Source: Phycisphaerales bacterium
GTDB lineage: Bacteria; Planctomycetota; Phycisphaerae; Phycisphaerales; UBA1924
NCBI GenBank assembly: GCA_020845755.1
Contig: JADLFE010000060.1
Location: 37,792-101,791 of the forward strand
Direction: 5' to 3'
Length of the DNA: 64,000 nt
The notes under the pieces were generated by a model. It was not told the origin of the DNA, made no database searches, and saw only the letters and a list, made by a program, of their open reading frames with translations. The position numbers and the translations under genes are program-made. Shown here piece after piece: positions 53,294 to 62,404 of this stretch (position 1 is the stretch's first letter; the number at the start of each line of letters is the position of its first letter).

Positions 53294-54412
53294 TCAGAAC
53301 AACTCCATCTGCTCGCCCTTGGCCGCGCTCGGCCTGCGAAAATGCCCCGTCTCCAGCATCGCCCGTCCCGTCAGCCCCATTCGCCTCGCGAAGACCTTGA
53401 ACGATGCGCTCAGGTGGTCCGCGAACGCTCCAGTTCCACGCATCCGCGCCCTGAATCTCGAGTCGTTCAGTTCGCCTCCGCGCACGTCGCGGATCAGCGC
53501 TTCGACCTTCCCCGCTCGGCCGGGATAGTTCCGCCTCAGCCACTCCAGGAACACGTCCTTCAGTTGGTACGGAAGCCGCAGCATCACATACCCCGCCCCC
53601 ACCGCTCCCGCGTCCCGAGCCGCCTCCAGAATCGACGGCACCTCGTGGTCGTTCAGCCCGGGGATGATCGGTGCCGTCATCACGATCACAGGCACGCCCG
53701 CCGCCGACAACTCACGGATCGCGCGCAGGCGGTCCTCCGGCGTGCTCGCCCGCGGCTCCATCCTCGCCGAAAGAGCCCGGTCCAGCGTCGTCACCGACAC
53801 GGCCGCATGCGCCGCGCCGAACTTCGCCAGTTCACCGAGCAGATCGCGGTCGCGCGTCACCAAACGGTTCTTGGTGATCACCGACACCGCCTGACGCGCC
53901 TCCACGCACACCTCAAGGCAAGCCCGGGTGATGCCCAGGTCGCGCTCGATCGGCTGATACGGATCGGTCACGCCCGAGAGCGCGATCGACTCGCCCTTCC
54001 ACGCAGCGTCGCGCAGAGCCCCCCTCAGGAGATCCGCCGCGCCGTGCTTGGCGAAGAGCCGCGTCTCAAAGTCCAACCCGCACGAAAGCCCCAAGTACTC
54101 GTGCCCCGGGCGCGCGTAGCAGTACACGCACCCGTGCTCGCACCCGCGATAGGGGTTGAGCGTCCAGTCGCCGGGGATGTCGGGCGATTCCACGCGATTC
54201 AGAATCGTCCGCGCGTAATCCGGTTCAACACGCGTCCCGACCTGCACGCCGCCAGGACGCTCCCGAGCCAGTTCATCCAGGTGCTCGCCCAGCACGTGCA
54301 ATCGCACATCCTCGAACCTGCACGACGGGTTGATCCCCGCGCCACGCCCGCGCACCCTCCCGTGCTCGATCGCGTCGGCGTGCAACGATTCCGGCTCGTG
54401 CTCGGCACTCAT
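53294..54412 (-). CDS. Radical SAM protein of the Rv2578c/PA0069 (SplB-like) type
   Basis: 372 residues. The iron-sulfur motif CEHGCVYC near residue 95 binds a 4Fe-4S cluster and S-adenosylmethionine. It is followed by YARPGHEYLGL and ALSGVTDPYQPIER, hallmarks of the SplB-like subgroup related to spore photoproduct lyase. The reaction of this subgroup is not established. The protein ends in a short EQMELF tail. I place the start at ATG 54412, because the further upstream open frame runs into the HIT gene on the other strand; the ribosome-binding site is weak. Divergent from the HIT gene across 130 bases. Confidence 0.88.
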   Translation of the reverse strand: MSAEHEPESLHADAIEHGRVRGRGAGINPSCRFEDVRLHVLGEHLDELARERPGGVQVGTRVEPDYARTILNRVESPDIPGDWTLNPYRGCEHGCVYCYARPGHEYLGLSCGLDFETRLFAKHGAADLLRGALRDAAWKGESIALSGVTDPYQPIERDLGITRACLEVCVEARQAVSVITKNRLVTRDRDLLGELAKFGAAHAAVSVTTLDRALSARMEPRASTPEDRLRAIRELSAAGVPVIVMTAPIIPGLNDHEVPSILEAARDAGAVGAGYVMLRLPYQLKDVFLEWLRRNYPGRAGKVEALIRDVRGGELNDSRFRARMRGTGAFADHLSASFKVFARRMGLTGRAMLETGHFRRPSAAKGEQMELF

Positions 54413-54542
54413 ACCGCGATCATACGAAACACACCCACACCCCAACGCCTGATCGACGCCCGGCGGGTACATTCCACGCACTTGTTCACCGCCACGTGCA
54501 CGAGCCCCCGCGTTCACATCCGCCGACGGCCAACAATCAGGC

Positions 54543-55031
54543 ATGACCTGCCCACTCTGCCAGCAAGCCGAACGATGCCGCGCCGGCACCGATCCGATGC
54601 TCATCGCCGCGCTCCCGCACACGCTCGTCGTGCTGGGAAGCAACCAGGGCCTGCCCGGCTGGTGCGTGCTCATTCTGCGCGAGCACCGCGAGCACCTCGC
54701 CGACCTGTCGCGCGAGGAGCAGATCGCCATCTTCGATGAAGTGTCGCGCGTTGCCGGCGCGATCCGCGCGGTGTTTGCGACAAGCGCCGTTGATGGCGGG
54801 CCGCCCCGCATCAACTACGAGTGCCTCGGCAACCAGGTCAACCACATCCACTGGCACGTCATCCCGCGCCACGCGAGCGATCCCGATCCTCGCAACGCCG
54901 TGTGGGGCATCCCGCCGGATGCACTCAAGGGGTCGATGAGCGACGATGAGATGCGGTCGCTGGTCGCACGACTGCGCATCGCCCTGCTTTCGGCGACGTC
55001 GCATGGCACTCACGCATCCCACGATCGCTAG
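54543..55031 (+). CDS. HIT-family hydrolase
   Basis: 162 residues. The histidine triad NHIHWHVIPRH near residue 100 is the nucleotide-binding active site of the HIT fold; the middle His would attack the phosphate. The N-terminal CPLCQQAERC contains a zinc-ribbon-like CxxC as in some HIT proteins of the FHIT/GalT branch. It probably hydrolyses dinucleoside polyphosphates or AMP conjugates in the cytoplasm. Its stop codon shares bases with the stop of the convergent cupin gene. Confidence 0.87.
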   Translation: MTCPLCQQAERCRAGTDPMLIAALPHTLVVLGSNQGLPGWCVLILREHREHLADLSREEQIAIFDEVSRVAGAIRAVFATSAVDGGPPRINYECLGNQVNHIHWHVIPRHASDPDPRNAVWGIPPDALKGSMSDDEMRSLVARLRIALLSATSHGTHASHDR

Positions 55032-55432
55032 CGTGACCCGCCGGGAGGGCGGCTGCTCTGCGGATCGCCAGGCACATACGCCCGATCCACGCCCGTCTTC
55101 TCGCTGGGCGGGCTGAACAGGTCAAGAATGTCCGTGTCCTCGTGCGCCACGCACCCGTGCGGCGCACCCGGCGGCAGCACCAGCACCTGCCCAGCGCCGA
55201 GCATCACGCGCCGCTCGGACGGCGAGCCCTCGTCGAGCACGAACTCCGCGCGCCCGCTCAGCACGCACACCATCTGCTCATTGGTGTGCTGATGCGTCGC
55301 CAGACGAAAGCCCTTCGACAGCCGAACCTTTGAGATCATCAACTGCGAACCCACGACACGCCTCCGCTCGATCAGCGGCATTGGGAAGTCCGCAGGCAGT
55401 TCGCTCCACGTCATGACCATGGATTCGGACAT
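55028..55432 (-). CDS. Small cupin-domain protein
   Basis: 134 residues; GGAG 6 bases before the ATG. One cupin barrel: motif 1 THQHTNEQMVCVLSG (two His and a Glu as metal ligands) and motif 2 PPGAPHGCVAH (third His). The protein lacks other domains. It follows the PLP enzyme gene after 27 bases on the same strand, so they probably form an operon. Stand-alone cupins of this size are isomerases, dioxygenases or binding proteins; the substrate cannot be read. Confidence 0.87.
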   Translation of the reverse strand: MSESMVMTWSELPADFPMPLIERRRVVGSQLMISKVRLSKGFRLATHQHTNEQMVCVLSGRAEFVLDEGSPSERRVMLGAGQVLVLPPGAPHGCVAHEDTDILDLFSPPSEKTGVDRAYVPGDPQSSRPPGGSR

Positions 55433-55459
55433 CGGTCGCTCCGTCTTGATGTGCCCCGA

Positions 55460-56683
55460 TCACGCAAGCGCGTGATCGAGATCGGCGATCAGGTCGTCCA
55501 CGTCCTCGATCCCGACCGACAGACGCACCAGGCCGTCGGCGATGCCCAGCGCCCGGCGCGCCTCGATCGGAACGCTGGCGTGAGTCATGATCGCGGGGTG
55601 CTCGATCAGCGACTCCACGCCGCCCAGCGATTCGGCGAGACTGAAGAGCGTGACGCGCTCGAGCATCTTCCGCGACGGCTCGAGCCCGCCCTTGACCACG
55701 CACGAGATCATGCCGCCAAAGCCGCGCGGCATCTGCTTCCTCGCCAGCGCGTGCTGCGGGTGGCTCTCCAAGCCCGGGTAGATCACCCTCTCGATCGTCG
55801 CCTGCCGCTCCAGCCAGCGCGCGATCGTCATGGCGTTGTCGCAGTGACGCTGCATCCGCACATGCAGCGTCTTGGTCGAGCGCAGCATCAGGAAGCAATC
55901 CATCGCGCCCGGCACCGCGCCCGCGGCGTTCTGCACGAACTTCAGTCGCTCCGCCAGCGCGTCATCGCTCGTCACCATCGCGCCCGCCACCAGGTCGCTG
56001 TGCCCGCCGATATACTTCGTGCACGAGTGCATCACCACGTGCGCGCCCAACACCAGCGGGCTCTGCAGATACGGTGAGGCGAACGTGTTGTCGACCACCA
56101 GGATCGGCTTCTCGATCGGTGTACCCAGCGGCCCGAGCCCCGCGTCGCGCACGCCGGGGGCCTTTCCCGCCCGTGGCCCGTGCTCATCAACAACCGACCG
56201 CACACCCGCGATGTCGATCACCTTCAGCATCGGGTTGCTCGGCGTTTCCAGCCACACCAGGCGCGTCGTCGGGCGCATCGCCTCGCGCACTGCGCCGAGA
56301 TTGGTCATGTCGACGCGCGTCACCTCGATCGCGTGATGGCGGAAGATCTTGTCAAGTTGCCGGAACGTCCCGCCATAGACATCGTCGGACAAAACGACAT
56401 GATCGCTCGCGCGGAGTTGGTGCAGCACGCAATCCATGGCCGCCAGCCCGCTCGAGAACGCCATACCGTGCTTCCCGCCCTCCAGCGCCGCGAGGTTGGA
56501 CTCGAGCGCCGTGCGTGTCGGGTTCTTCGACCGCGCGTAGTCGTATCCATCCTTGAACACGCCCGGCGATCGCTGCACGAACGTCGAGGTCATATAGACC
56601 GGCGTCATGATCGCGCCGGTGGTGGGGTCGGGCGACTGCCCGGCGTGGATGCAGCGTGTTCCGAAGCGCGACGACTCGTTCAT
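55460..56683 (-). CDS. Cys/Met metabolism PLP-dependent enzyme (cystathionine gamma-synthase/lyase type)
   Basis: 407 residues. ATG 56683 with GGGAG 7 bases upstream starts at NESSRFGTRCIHAGQ, the usual family N-terminus. PLP-fold landmarks are all present: YARSKNPTRTALE, FSSGLAAMD, LETPSNPM, VDNTFASPY and the Schiff-base Lys in SCTKYIGGHSD. The family makes or breaks cystathionine in methionine/cysteine metabolism; synthase and lyase cannot be separated safely by eye. An unusual insertion of about 25 residues (Gly/Pro-rich, GPRAGKAPGVRDAGLG) sits just before VDNTFASP. It is upstream of the small cupin gene. Confidence 0.9.
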   Translation of the reverse strand: MNESSRFGTRCIHAGQSPDPTTGAIMTPVYMTSTFVQRSPGVFKDGYDYARSKNPTRTALESNLAALEGGKHGMAFSSGLAAMDCVLHQLRASDHVVLSDDVYGGTFRQLDKIFRHHAIEVTRVDMTNLGAVREAMRPTTRLVWLETPSNPMLKVIDIAGVRSVVDEHGPRAGKAPGVRDAGLGPLGTPIEKPILVVDNTFASPYLQSPLVLGAHVVMHSCTKYIGGHSDLVAGAMVTSDDALAERLKFVQNAAGAVPGAMDCFLMLRSTKTLHVRMQRHCDNAMTIARWLERQATIERVIYPGLESHPQHALARKQMPRGFGGMISCVVKGGLEPSRKMLERVTLFSLAESLGGVESLIEHPAIMTHASVPIEARRALGIADGLVRLSVGIEDVDDLIADLDHALA

Positions 56684-56869
56684 GACGATCTCCCGAAGAT
56701 TCCGCAACGACCCGCAAGCGTAGGCGTCGCGAATTTCTCACCAGTCCGTGCAGTGAAGCAGGACTCGGGACGGATCCATCGAGAAGTCCCGGTCGGCAAC
56801 GCTCAACTCGGCATGCTCGGCGACCATTACACTCTCTGCCGCGCCAAACCACAAGAACGGAGCCCTCTC

Positions 56870-57361
56870 ATGACACTATCGAATGACACACCCCTCGCAC
56901 CCAAGGTCGTCGCGCCCGCCGGCGGCGTCGTGATCCACGGCCCGGGCGACATCTCCCACATCAAGCTCTCCGCCGCCGATACCTGCAACCGCCTCTCGTT
57001 CACCGAATACCACGTCGAGCCCGGCGCCGGCCCGCCGCTCCACGTCCACACCCTTGAGGACGAAACGTTTTACATCCTCGAAGGCACGCTCTCGTTCCAC
57101 GTCGGCGGGAAGCGCATCGAGGCCGCCCCCGGCACCACGCTCTTTGGCCCGCGCAACGTGCCGCACTGCTTCAAGAACAACACGAGCCGAGTCGCCAAGA
57201 TGATCCTGGTCGTTACGCCGCCCAAGAACTTCGAGGACTTCTACGCCGGAATCGGCGCGCCGGTGAACGGCAAGCCTCCTGAATTGCCCGTCGTGATCGA
57301 TCGCATCGGGCAGCTCGCGCCCAAGCACGGCCTCACGATCCTGGGGCCGAACCCGCTGTAG
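56870..57361 (+). CDS. Quercetin-dioxygenase-like cupin protein
   Basis: 163 residues. ATG 56870 has CGGAG 8 bases upstream; the frame is open far upstream but opposite the PLP gene. One cupin domain: motif 1 PLHVHTLEDETFYILEG (His-x-His and Glu metal ligands) and motif 2 FGPRNVPHCFKN (His). The C-terminal 60 residues (NFEDFYAGIGAP) are typical of the larger cupins of this group. Probably a metal-dependent dioxygenase-like or binding protein. Divergent from the PLP enzyme and convergent with trpS. Confidence 0.87.
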   Translation: MTLSNDTPLAPKVVAPAGGVVIHGPGDISHIKLSAADTCNRLSFTEYHVEPGAGPPLHVHTLEDETFYILEGTLSFHVGGKRIEAAPGTTLFGPRNVPHCFKNNTSRVAKMILVVTPPKNFEDFYAGIGAPVNGKPPELPVVIDRIGQLAPKHGLTILGPNPL

Positions 57362-57438
57362 TTGGATCGTGCAAAGCCGCATAGCGGCGCCGCTTCAAGT
57401 GCCGTCGCGATGCGCCAAAGTGCGATGCGCCGCTGTTC

Positions 57439-58506
57439 CTACCCCAGCACCCTGGCCCCAAAGTCCAGCTTCATCGCCTGCTTGGCAAGGTGCAGCGTCT
57501 CTTCCGCGACCGCGTTGCCCTTCTTCAGGCCGCGCTTGATCACGTCCAAGACGATCGACTCGCCGCCCGGCTCTTCCATCTTCGCTCGCCGAACCCGCAT
57601 CGGCTCGAGCATCGCGTTGATCGCCTCGCCCAACTCCGCCTTGACATGACCATCGCCGATGTTGTCGCCCGCGGCGTATCTCCGCTTGATCTCCGCCGCC
57701 CGCGCCGCGTCGTGATTGCCGATGAACGCGTCGACGTACTGCATCAGGATGTTGCCGGCGTCGCCCGGCTCGGTCGGGCTCTGCCTCCCCGTCGTGATCT
57801 TGTTGATCTTCTTCTGCACCGTCTTGGCATCGTCATAGAGGAAGATCGCGTTGCCCAGCGACTTGGACATCTTGTTCTTACCGTCGATGCCGACGAGGCG
57901 CGCCACGCGCCCAATCTTGGCCGCGGGGATCGGGAACAGCCCGCCCGACTTCACGTGGTCTTTGGGCTCCACGCGGTTCCCCACGCCGCAGTACACCTGG
58001 TTGAACTTCAGTGCCACGTCGCGGCACATCTCGATGTGCGCCTCCTGGTCCTCGCCCACCGGCACAAGTTCCGGGCGGAACGCCAAAATGTCCGCGCACT
58101 GCCCGACGGCATACATCGGGAACCCGAAGGGATAACTGTCACCCAATCCCTTGGTCTCGATCTCCGTCTTGAGCGTCGGGTTCCGCATCACCTTGTTGAA
58201 CGGCAGGAGCATCGCGAACAGGAACGTCAACTCCGCGATCGCCGGCACCTCGGACTGCAGCACAAACGTCGATCGATCCGGATCAAGCCCCACGGCCAGC
58301 CAGTCCTTCACGATCCCGATCGTGTTGGCGCGGATGTCCGCCGGCTTGTCGGCCAGCGTCGTGAACGCGTGCACGTTGGCGATCAGGAAGTAGCAGTCAT
58401 AGTCGTCCTGCAGGCGCAGACGGTTCTCGAGCGAACCGACAAAGTGGCCAAGGTGCAGGCCGGTGCTGGTGGGCGTGTCGCCGGTCAGGATGCGGGGCTT
58501 GCTCAT
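57439..58506 (-). CDS. trpS: Tryptophanyl-tRNA synthetase
   Basis: 355 residues; class I aminoacyl-tRNA synthetase that charges tRNA-Trp. The HIGH-like motif is GLHLGHFVGS near the N-terminus, directly after RILTGDTPTST, and the KMSKS motif is NKMSKSLG near residue 215. The Trp-binding region includes MYAVGQCADILAF. The start at 58506 (MSKPRILTGD) matches family N-termini. An in-frame ATG at 58530 overlaps the stop codon of the upstream gene as TGATG and would add 8 residues, so translational coupling is possible. Last gene of a minus-strand run that starts at 61554. Confidence 0.95.
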   Translation of the reverse strand: MSKPRILTGDTPTSTGLHLGHFVGSLENRLRLQDDYDCYFLIANVHAFTTLADKPADIRANTIGIVKDWLAVGLDPDRSTFVLQSEVPAIAELTFLFAMLLPFNKVMRNPTLKTEIETKGLGDSYPFGFPMYAVGQCADILAFRPELVPVGEDQEAHIEMCRDVALKFNQVYCGVGNRVEPKDHVKSGGLFPIPAAKIGRVARLVGIDGKNKMSKSLGNAIFLYDDAKTVQKKINKITTGRQSPTEPGDAGNILMQYVDAFIGNHDAARAAEIKRRYAAGDNIGDGHVKAELGEAINAMLEPMRVRRAKMEEPGGESIVLDVIKRGLKKGNAVAEETLHLAKQAMKLDFGARVLG

Positions 58507-58529
58507 AGGGAGGAAGGGTACGCGTGGCA

Positions 58530-59585
58530 TCACCGCCAGCGAACGCCGACGAGAATCGGCCGATGATCCGATCCAAAGTCATCGCCCACCTCGGCCTGAA
58601 CCGCCTCAACGTCCGGCGCGATCAACGCATTGTCCAATCGCAGCCCCGGTGCGAACCGGAGCAGCCCCGTCCGCGGCCAGGTGGAACCCCGGCCATCGCC
58701 CGCGACGACGTGCGCCTCGCGATATCCGCGCTTGATCAGCGCGCCCATCACGCTCGATGATCGCGTCGCGTTGAAATCACCGATCAAGACGTGCGGGCGA
58801 TCCGCTCGCTCGGCGTCCCCGCACCATTCCACCAGCGCCCGCGCTCCACGTCTTTGCTGCGCGAAGTACGTCAGGCTCACCGGCGGCAGCAGGTGAACGT
58901 TGGTCACCCGAATGCTCCGCCCTTCGTGTTCAACCTCAATCGTTATCTGTGGCTCGCGGAATCCGCCGCTCGCCGGATACAAGCGCGGTGGGACCACAAA
59001 GGCGCATCGTGAAAACACCGCCTGCCCAAACGCATCATCTCTCGCCAATTCGACCTTGAACGGATACGAACTCGCCAATTGCGAGCCAAGCTCGGCGCTC
59101 GCGGCCGGCGTCCACTCCTGAAACAAGACCACGTCAGGCCGTTCGCGCTCGACCTGGCGAATGACGCCTTCCGCCGAGCCCTGCCCGTACATCAGATTGA
59201 ACGACATCAGCACGAGTTCGTGACCATTGCTCGTTCTTGCCCCACCGCCGAGTACAGCCCAGATCGTCGGGCCAAGCGCGATCGCTGCGGCAACGCCCGA
59301 AACGATGGAAAGCTTCCGTCGCCGCGCCAGCTGCGCGAATCCCAGCGCCACCAGTGCCGCCATCCCAGCGTGAAATGAAAACGTCGCCGCCATGAAGGCG
59401 ACATAGTGAGCCGCAAGCCATGCACTCGAGCACGGTTTAAGCGAATCCTTCCATATAAGCGCAACGAGAATGGTCATACCGGCAACGATCGTTGCACACC
59501 ACGCCACAAGCGACAGGAGCGGCCACCTCGACCGCACTTTGACGGCTGAACTCCCTTGGCTCGCGCTCGGCTCTGGGGTCGGCAT
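58530..59585 (-). CDS. Membrane-anchored endonuclease/exonuclease/phosphatase-family protein
   Basis: About 351 residues from ATG 59585 (in-frame GTGs further up overlap the preceding stop). Three hydrophobic segments in residues 15-110 (LLSLVAWCATIVAGMTILV; YVAFMAATFSFHAGMAALVAL; IVSGVAAAIALGPTIWAVLG) place the domain on the membrane. The EEP domain follows: LMSFNLMYGQ, a catalytic Glu in VLFQEW, VTNVHLL, GDFNATRSS and the final GSDHRPI. These are the Asn, Glu, His and Asp residues of metal-dependent phosphodiester hydrolases. Architecture like the YafD-type proteins. It overlaps or nearly overlaps trpS. Confidence 0.87.
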   Translation of the reverse strand: MPTPEPSASQGSSAVKVRSRWPLLSLVAWCATIVAGMTILVALIWKDSLKPCSSAWLAAHYVAFMAATFSFHAGMAALVALGFAQLARRRKLSIVSGVAAAIALGPTIWAVLGGGARTSNGHELVLMSFNLMYGQGSAEGVIRQVERERPDVVLFQEWTPAASAELGSQLASSYPFKVELARDDAFGQAVFSRCAFVVPPRLYPASGGFREPQITIEVEHEGRSIRVTNVHLLPPVSLTYFAQQRRGARALVEWCGDAERADRPHVLIGDFNATRSSSVMGALIKRGYREAHVVAGDGRGSTWPRTGLLRFAPGLRLDNALIAPDVEAVQAEVGDDFGSDHRPILVGVRWR

Positions 59586-59604
59586 GCGCAACTCGGGCGG
59601 CACC

Positions 59605-60438
59605 CTACTTCCCACCCTCCGTCTTTACCTCAGCAGTTGCTGGCGTCACCCCCTGCGTCCCGCCCTGCGGCCCATAGCTCGCCGCTACGCGCATCCACGC
59701 CTTCTCGATCTCGCCCACCATCTTCGAGAACGCCGCCTTCTCGGCCCGCAATCTCGAATCATCGATCGCGTCGCTGCTCGTCCACAGGTTCGCAAGCTGG
59801 CTCGCCTTCTCCGTCGATTCCGCCAGGCCGTAGACATACCCCGTGCGCACGTCCACCAGCGCCGCCGACGCCGTCGTAGTCACCTGCGCCTCCTCCGCCG
59901 GGAACAGGCCCAGCGTGATCGTCCCAAGCAGCGGGATCAGCGTCTTGCTCCCGAATCGCGTGTCGATCGTGTACACCAGCACGACATCCGCCTGCAAGTC
60001 CGCGGCCGCCAGCCGCAGGCTCTTCTCGTCGCTCACGCGTTCCGGCACAACCAGCCGGTTCATCGGCGCGATTCCCCGCACCATCGCCAGCTTGGTCAAT
60101 CGCTCCATATCAACATCGCTCTCGATCTCGCGGAGCGTGACGACGCTGAACTTCCCTTCGCCGCGCGAGCCGTGATAACTGTGCGAGCGATAGTCGTTGT
60201 CCTGCACGCGCACCGTCGCGATGACCGCGGGGAAATTGGCCGCGGGCTTGCGCGCCAGACGCTCCGCAATCTCCTTGTCCGTCAGCGACGCCTGTTGCTC
60301 CTGCGTGATGCCCAGGGCACGGAAGTCGGCCGGCCCGCCGGGCACGCTATAGCTGCTGCACCCACCGAGCGTCATCGCGAGCACCGCCGCCATCACCACC
60401 CCGCACATCATCAAAGCCGAGGCGAACATTCCACGCAT
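59605..60438 (-). CDS. Predicted lipoprotein of unknown function
   Basis: 277 residues; GGAGG about 6 bases before the ATG. The N-terminus is a lipoprotein signal with lipobox LGGC, so Cys27 would be lipidated and the protein anchored in a membrane facing outward. The body has alternating helices and strands (LRLAAADLQADVVLVYTID, ASAALVDVRTGYVYGLAEST); the latter resembles domains seen in outer-membrane-associated lipoproteins of planctomycetes, but I cannot name the family. Upstream of the EEP-family gene; the ends overlap closely. Confidence 0.82.
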   Translation of the reverse strand: MRGMFASALMMCGVVMAAVLAMTLGGCSSYSVPGGPADFRALGITQEQQASLTDKEIAERLARKPAANFPAVIATVRVQDNDYRSHSYHGSRGEGKFSVVTLREIESDVDMERLTKLAMVRGIAPMNRLVVPERVSDEKSLRLAAADLQADVVLVYTIDTRFGSKTLIPLLGTITLGLFPAEEAQVTTTASAALVDVRTGYVYGLAESTEKASQLANLWTSSDAIDDSRLRAEKAAFSKMVGEIEKAWMRVAASYGPQGGTQGVTPATAEVKTEGGK

Positions 60439-60522
60439 GGAGCACCTCCTTGTGAGTGGAGCCTACCACACCTGAGTTTCTGAAATCATCAAAACTCGCG
60501 CGGCGCAGGGCCTGTGGGTAAT

Positions 60523-61554
60523 TCACTTCGCCACCCAGAGCGCCATCGCGATATTCGTCGCGTTGAACAGCACGTGAATCGTGATCGGCACGAGCAAGCC
60601 CTTGGTCCGCTCATACGCCGCGCCCATCGCAACGCCCAGCACCCCGAGCGTGATCATCGCGTGCCACGGCACTCTTCCCCAGTGCGCCAGCGCAAATAGC
60701 GTCGAAACCACAAAAATCGACAGCCACGCGCGCTTCGTCGCCCGAACCAGCGCCCCCTGCAGGCACACGCGGTACACAAACTCCTCGACGATCGGCGCGC
60801 CGATCACCGCGCCCGTCGCCATGACCCACACCCACGGGTTGCTCGGGTTGTCGACGATCTCTTGCAGCGTCTTGTGCGCGATCTTCTCCGGATACCAGCG
60901 GTCGATCACCCACGCCAGCCACACCGACGCCTGTGACGCCGCCATCACGATCGGCATGATGATCGCGAACGCGATCACGCCCCACATCGCGTCCCGCCAG
61001 CGCGGCGTGATTCCTTCCGCGCCGGGCGATGCACGCCGGAAGAGACTAAGCAGCACGCCCGCCGCCGTGATCCCCATCCCGTACGACACGATCGCGTACA
61101 GCCCCTGCACGCGAGGGCCGGGAGTGTCGGTCTCGCTGAGTTTCACGCCCAACCCGACCATCGCGATCGTCCCGCCGATCTGCGCGATCAGAAATGTCGC
61201 GATCGCGCCGAACACCCACACCATCGCACCCAGGTCGCCCGTCTTGCGGAGCCCGATTCTCCTGAACGACCCCGGACGGATGATGTCGCGCCACCACAAC
61301 ACGCCCACCAGCACCACCGCCAGCCCCAGCATCGTCCACTGCGTCGGGGTCACACCACTGAACGACGGCACCTCGTGCGACGCCTCGGGGACCGTTTCGG
61401 CCGATCGCCCGTCAGTCAGGGTGGGCGCGGCAGTCTGGGCGGCTTCCGCCGTGATTGTCACGGGCGAGAAAACAGTTTCGCCCTTTGTAACGCCGCCCGC
61501 GCCCAGCGCGATCGCCAGCGCAACAATCCACGCCGTGAACCCCAAGGTGCCCAT
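60523..61554 (-). CDS. CPBP-family intramembrane protease
   Basis: 343 residues with about eight hydrophobic segments. Conserved motifs of the CPBP/CAAX glutamic-protease family are visible: EEFVYR (Glu-Glu and Arg), FALAHWG with its His, and HVLFNATN (His and Asn) near the C-terminus. The first segment (TLGFTAWIVALAIALGAGG) could be a signal peptide before a long periplasmic loop. The start at ATG 61554 overlaps the GTG start of trpC on the opposite strand by 8 bases. If a later Met were used (MLGLAVVLVG), the overlap would vanish. Function in the organism unknown; some members process signals or protect from toxins. Confidence 0.85.
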   Translation of the reverse strand: MGTLGFTAWIVALAIALGAGGVTKGETVFSPVTITAEAAQTAAPTLTDGRSAETVPEASHEVPSFSGVTPTQWTMLGLAVVLVGVLWWRDIIRPGSFRRIGLRKTGDLGAMVWVFGAIATFLIAQIGGTIAMVGLGVKLSETDTPGPRVQGLYAIVSYGMGITAAGVLLSLFRRASPGAEGITPRWRDAMWGVIAFAIIMPIVMAASQASVWLAWVIDRWYPEKIAHKTLQEIVDNPSNPWVWVMATGAVIGAPIVEEFVYRVCLQGALVRATKRAWLSIFVVSTLFALAHWGRVPWHAMITLGVLGVAMGAAYERTKGLLVPITIHVLFNATNIAMALWVAK

Positions 61555-62383
61555 CCTGGCCGAGATCGTCGAGCACAAGCGCCGCGAGGTCGAGGCCGCC
61601 AAGGCCCGCACGCCCTTTGCCGAACTCGAGGGGATGGTCGCGCAGGAAGAAGAGCCCCGCAACTTCTTCGCCGCCGTCACGCGCCATCCATCGCTCGACC
61701 ACACCTCGGTGATCGCCGAGATCAAGCGCAAGAGCCCCTCGGCGGGCTTGATCCGCGCGGAATACGAGGGAGATGCGTTCGCGCCGGAGGACATCGCCAA
61801 ACGGTATCACAAGGCCGGCGCCGCCGCGATCTCGTGCCTCACCGACGAGCACTTCTTCGGCGGGCACCTCTCCTTTCTCCATCGTGTGAAAGACGCCGTC
61901 CCGCTCCCGGTGCTGCGCAAGGACTTCATCATCGACCCCTGGCAGTTGTGGGAATCCCGTGCCGCGGGCGCCGACGCGGTGCTTCTCATCGCCGAGTGCC
62001 TCACCGAGAGCGAACTGGTCGACATGCTGATCCTCGCCCAGCAACTCCGCCTCACCGTGCTTATCGAAGTCCACGAAATGGAGAACCTGCTCCGCGTCCG
62101 CCCTCACATCGGCTTCCCGCATCCTTCTTATTCCCTCCTGGGCATCAACAACCGCGACCTTTCCTCCATGAAGGTCGACCTCGCCAACACCATGCGCCTC
62201 GTCGAACTCGTCGACGATCGCTCCGTCCTCGTCAGCGAATCCGGCATCAAAGCCCGCGCCGATCTCGAACGCCTCCGCTCCGTCGGCGTACGAACCGTGC
62301 TCGTCGGCGAGCACCTCATGCGACAGCCCGATCCCGGCGCCGCCCTCCACGAACTGATCCACGGCACGCGCCGCCCGAGTTAA
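61547..62383 (+). CDS. trpC: Indole-3-glycerol phosphate synthase
   Basis: 278 residues; closes the indole ring in tryptophan biosynthesis from CdRP. Motifs: VIAEIKRKSPSAGLI (catalytic Lys and phosphate loop), LRKDFIIDPWQLWESRAAGADAVLLIAE, GINNRDLSSMKVDL and VSESGI. The start is GTG 61547 (family N-termini run VPILAEIVEHKRREVEAAK); GTG 61535 is possible. The long open frame upstream of this is the antisense of the CPBP gene. It stands without other trp biosynthesis genes; the next gene follows after 21 bases. trpS of the same pathway's end product lies 3 kb to the left on the other strand. Confidence 0.94.
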   Translation: MPILAEIVEHKRREVEAAKARTPFAELEGMVAQEEEPRNFFAAVTRHPSLDHTSVIAEIKRKSPSAGLIRAEYEGDAFAPEDIAKRYHKAGAAAISCLTDEHFFGGHLSFLHRVKDAVPLPVLRKDFIIDPWQLWESRAAGADAVLLIAECLTESELVDMLILAQQLRLTVLIEVHEMENLLRVRPHIGFPHPSYSLLGINNRDLSSMKVDLANTMRLVELVDDRSVLVSESGIKARADLERLRSVGVRTVLVGEHLMRQPDPGAALHELIHGTRRPS

Positions 62384-62404
62384 CCCATCCCGCGAGGACT
62401 CGCG

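Noticed and set aside
53228..54739. 503-codon open frame on the plus strand
   Set aside because: Antisense of the radical SAM gene, which has clear motifs.
57362..57438. Terminator between the cupin gene and trpS
   Set aside because: GC-rich repeats (GCCGC/GCGGC) are present but there is no T tract on either strand.
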